64,000 nt of DNA from Leclercia sp. S52 (GTDB taxonomy: Bacteria; Pseudomonadota; Gammaproteobacteria; Enterobacterales; Enterobacteriaceae): assembly GCF_039727615.1 (NCBI RefSeq), contig NZ_CP152474.1:4278001-4342000 (forward strand). Reading direction: 5' to 3'. The notes beneath the pieces were generated by a model that saw only the letters and a program-made list of their open reading frames with translations, had not been told where the DNA came from and ran no database searches. Positions 63,102-64,000 of the stretch are shown piece by piece. Numbering within the stretch: position 1 is the first letter of the stretch; each line of letters opens with the position of its first letter. A program made the translations under genes and the position numbers.

Positions 63102-63942
63102 AGCGGGAGTTTTCCTTAGCTGCCAGTGTGGCTTCCACCACTCGCATGGCTTCTGCTGTCTCTTTTACGTCATGGACGCGAATAATATGCGCTCCCTGCA
63201 TCGCTGCAATCACCGCGCAGGCCAGACTGCCGCTCAGGCGGTCGGATGGCCCAACGTTAAGCAGCTGACCTACCATTGATTTTCGTGACATCCCGACCAG
63301 CAGCGGCAGGCCAAAATGGTGAAACTCAGATAAGCGCGCAAGAAGCTCGAAGTTATGAGAGAGATTTTTACCGAAACCGAATCCCGGGTCGAGCAGCAAT
63401 TTCTCTTTTGCGATACCGGCACGTTCACAACGCGCAATATGCTCAACAAAGTAACGGTTCACATCCGCAAATACGTCATCATATTTCGGCGCATCCTGCA
63501 TGGTTTTCGGCTGGCCCTGCATGTGCATCAGACAGACCGGCAGCCCGGTCTCGGCCGCCGCCTCAAGCGCCCCCGGCTCGGTAAGGGAGCGAATGTCATT
63601 AATAATGTGAGCGCCCACTCTCGCTGACTCGCGAATGACCTCCGGTTTAGAGGTATCCACCGAAATCCAGACCTCGAAACGCTGCGCCAGTGCTTCGACA
63701 ACCGGGATCACCCGGGACAACTCTTCGTCAACGCTGACATCTGCCGCGCCCGGCCGCGTCGACTCCCCGCCAACGTCAATAATAGTCGCCCCGGCGTTGA
63801 TCATCAGGTTCGCATGCCGGACCGCCTCAATCAGCGTGTTATGCGTGCCGCCATCGGAGAAAGAGTCTGGCGTGACGTTCAGGATCCCCATCACATTTGG
63901 ATGAGTCAGATCGAGATAAGAATCCTGGGCGAAGAGTTTCAT
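63094..63942 (-). CDS. folP: Dihydropteroate synthase FolP
   Basis: FolP condenses p-aminobenzoate with dihydropterin pyrophosphate in folate synthesis and is the target of sulfonamides. It has 282 residues as in E. coli. It is a TIM barrel with [30 protein letters not shown] (the pABA/sulfonamide loop), [17 protein letters not shown] and [14 protein letters not shown]. It has the ordinary chromosomal sequence, with no sign of an acquired sul gene. It overlaps glmM by 8 nt. Confidence 0.97.
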   Translation of the reverse strand: MKLFAQDSYLDLTHPNVMGILNVTPDSFSDGGTHNTLIEAVRHANLMINAGATIIDVGGESTRPGAADVSVDEELSRVIPVVEALAQRFEVWISVDTSKPEVIRESARVGAHIINDIRSLTEPGALEAAAETGLPVCLMHMQGQPKTMQDAPKYDDVFADVNRYFVEHIARCERAGIAKEKLLLDPGFGFGKNLSHNFELLARLSEFHHFGLPLLVGMSRKSMVGQLLNVGPSDRLSGSLACAVIAAMQGAHIIRVHDVKETAEAMRVVEATLAAKENSRYE

Positions 63943-63975
63943 GGCTAATCCCTGATTTTTTGGTTAAGCAGACAA

Positions 63976-64000
63976 GAAAAACCCCGGGGCAAGCCCCAGG
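63976..64000 (-). terminator. Terminator upstream of folP (end of the preceding gene)
   Basis: On the minus strand CTGGGGC / GCCCCGG-type stem with a TT loop is followed by T5. It probably ends the transcript of the gene before folP (ftsH in E. coli, beyond the window). Confidence 0.8.

Overview
The window reads as a chromosomal segment of an enteric gamma-proteobacterium of the Enterobacteriaceae, somewhere around Enterobacter, Leclercia, Lelliottia or Klebsiella. Nearly every gene is a close, length-matched relative of an Escherichia coli gene, and the gene order follows the E. coli fadH-to-folP region in long collinear blocks. GC-rich REP-type repeats sit between the blocks. The sequence does not fix the genus. 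No insertion sequence, prophage, integron or CRISPR array was seen.

Layout. (1) 1-5786: the autoinducer-2 (lsr) locus, with lsrA-lsrC-lsrD leftward (lsrD is cut by the window edge) and lsrR-lsrK rightward from a shared control region. (2) 5956-13684: fadH, rlmG, ygjP, ygjR, alx with its manganese/pH-sensing leader, and sstT. (3) 13777-19437: the galacturonate/glucuronate block, uxaC-uxaA leftward, exuT rightward, then the repressor gene exuR. (4) 19789-26754: yqjA-mzrA, yqjC-D-E-K, yqjF, yqjG, yhaH, yhaJ/yhaK and a small Spy/CpxP-like periplasmic protein. (5) 26913-27291: RNase P RNA. (6) 27324-33554: the galactarate block, garP-garL-garR-garK leftward and garD rightward. (7) 33652-40942: a Fic-domain protein, rsmI, lpoA, yraN, diaA, dolP, yraR, yhbO, yhbP. 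(8) 40998-46825: yhbQ, yhbS, the O2-independent ubiquinone genes ubiT/ubiU/ubiV, yhbW and the tryptophan permease mtr. (9) 46969-64000: the gene-expression block, deaD with the tiny yrbN, nlpI, pnp, rpsO, truB, rbfA, infB, nusA, rimP, initiator tRNA-Met, then argG, tRNA-Leu(GAG), secG, glmM and folP.

How it works together. LsrR and LsrK sense phosphorylated AI-2 and control the lsrACD importer. ExuT imports hexuronates, UxaC and UxaA process them, and ExuR represses both arms. GarP imports D-galactarate/glucarate, then GarD, GarL, GarR and GarK convert it to 2-phosphoglycerate. The rimP-nusA-infB-rbfA-truB-rpsO-pnp series is the classical transcription, translation-initiation, ribosome-maturation and RNA-decay cluster read from the metY promoter side.

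Sequence quality. At least seven genes (lsrC, fadH, sstT, yqjE, fic, lpoA, rpsO) carry a reading-frame break. Each break lies in a homopolymer of 6-7 bases, and removing exactly one base restores the family-length protein; lsrC probably has two such sites. Because the set includes the ribosomal protein gene rpsO and all errors are +1, these are best read as sequencing or assembly overcalls, not as real pseudogenes. Gene coordinates here span the repaired genes.

Novelty. I found no clearly new multi-gene system. The observations most worth a second look are: two inverted repeats of identical geometry in the lsr control region; a candidate 29-codon leader peptide ahead of exuT; a long inverted repeat whose arm covers the yhbW ribosome binding site; a Fic gene placed 4 nt downstream of rsmI; and two intergenic repeat families that share the same boundary tag.
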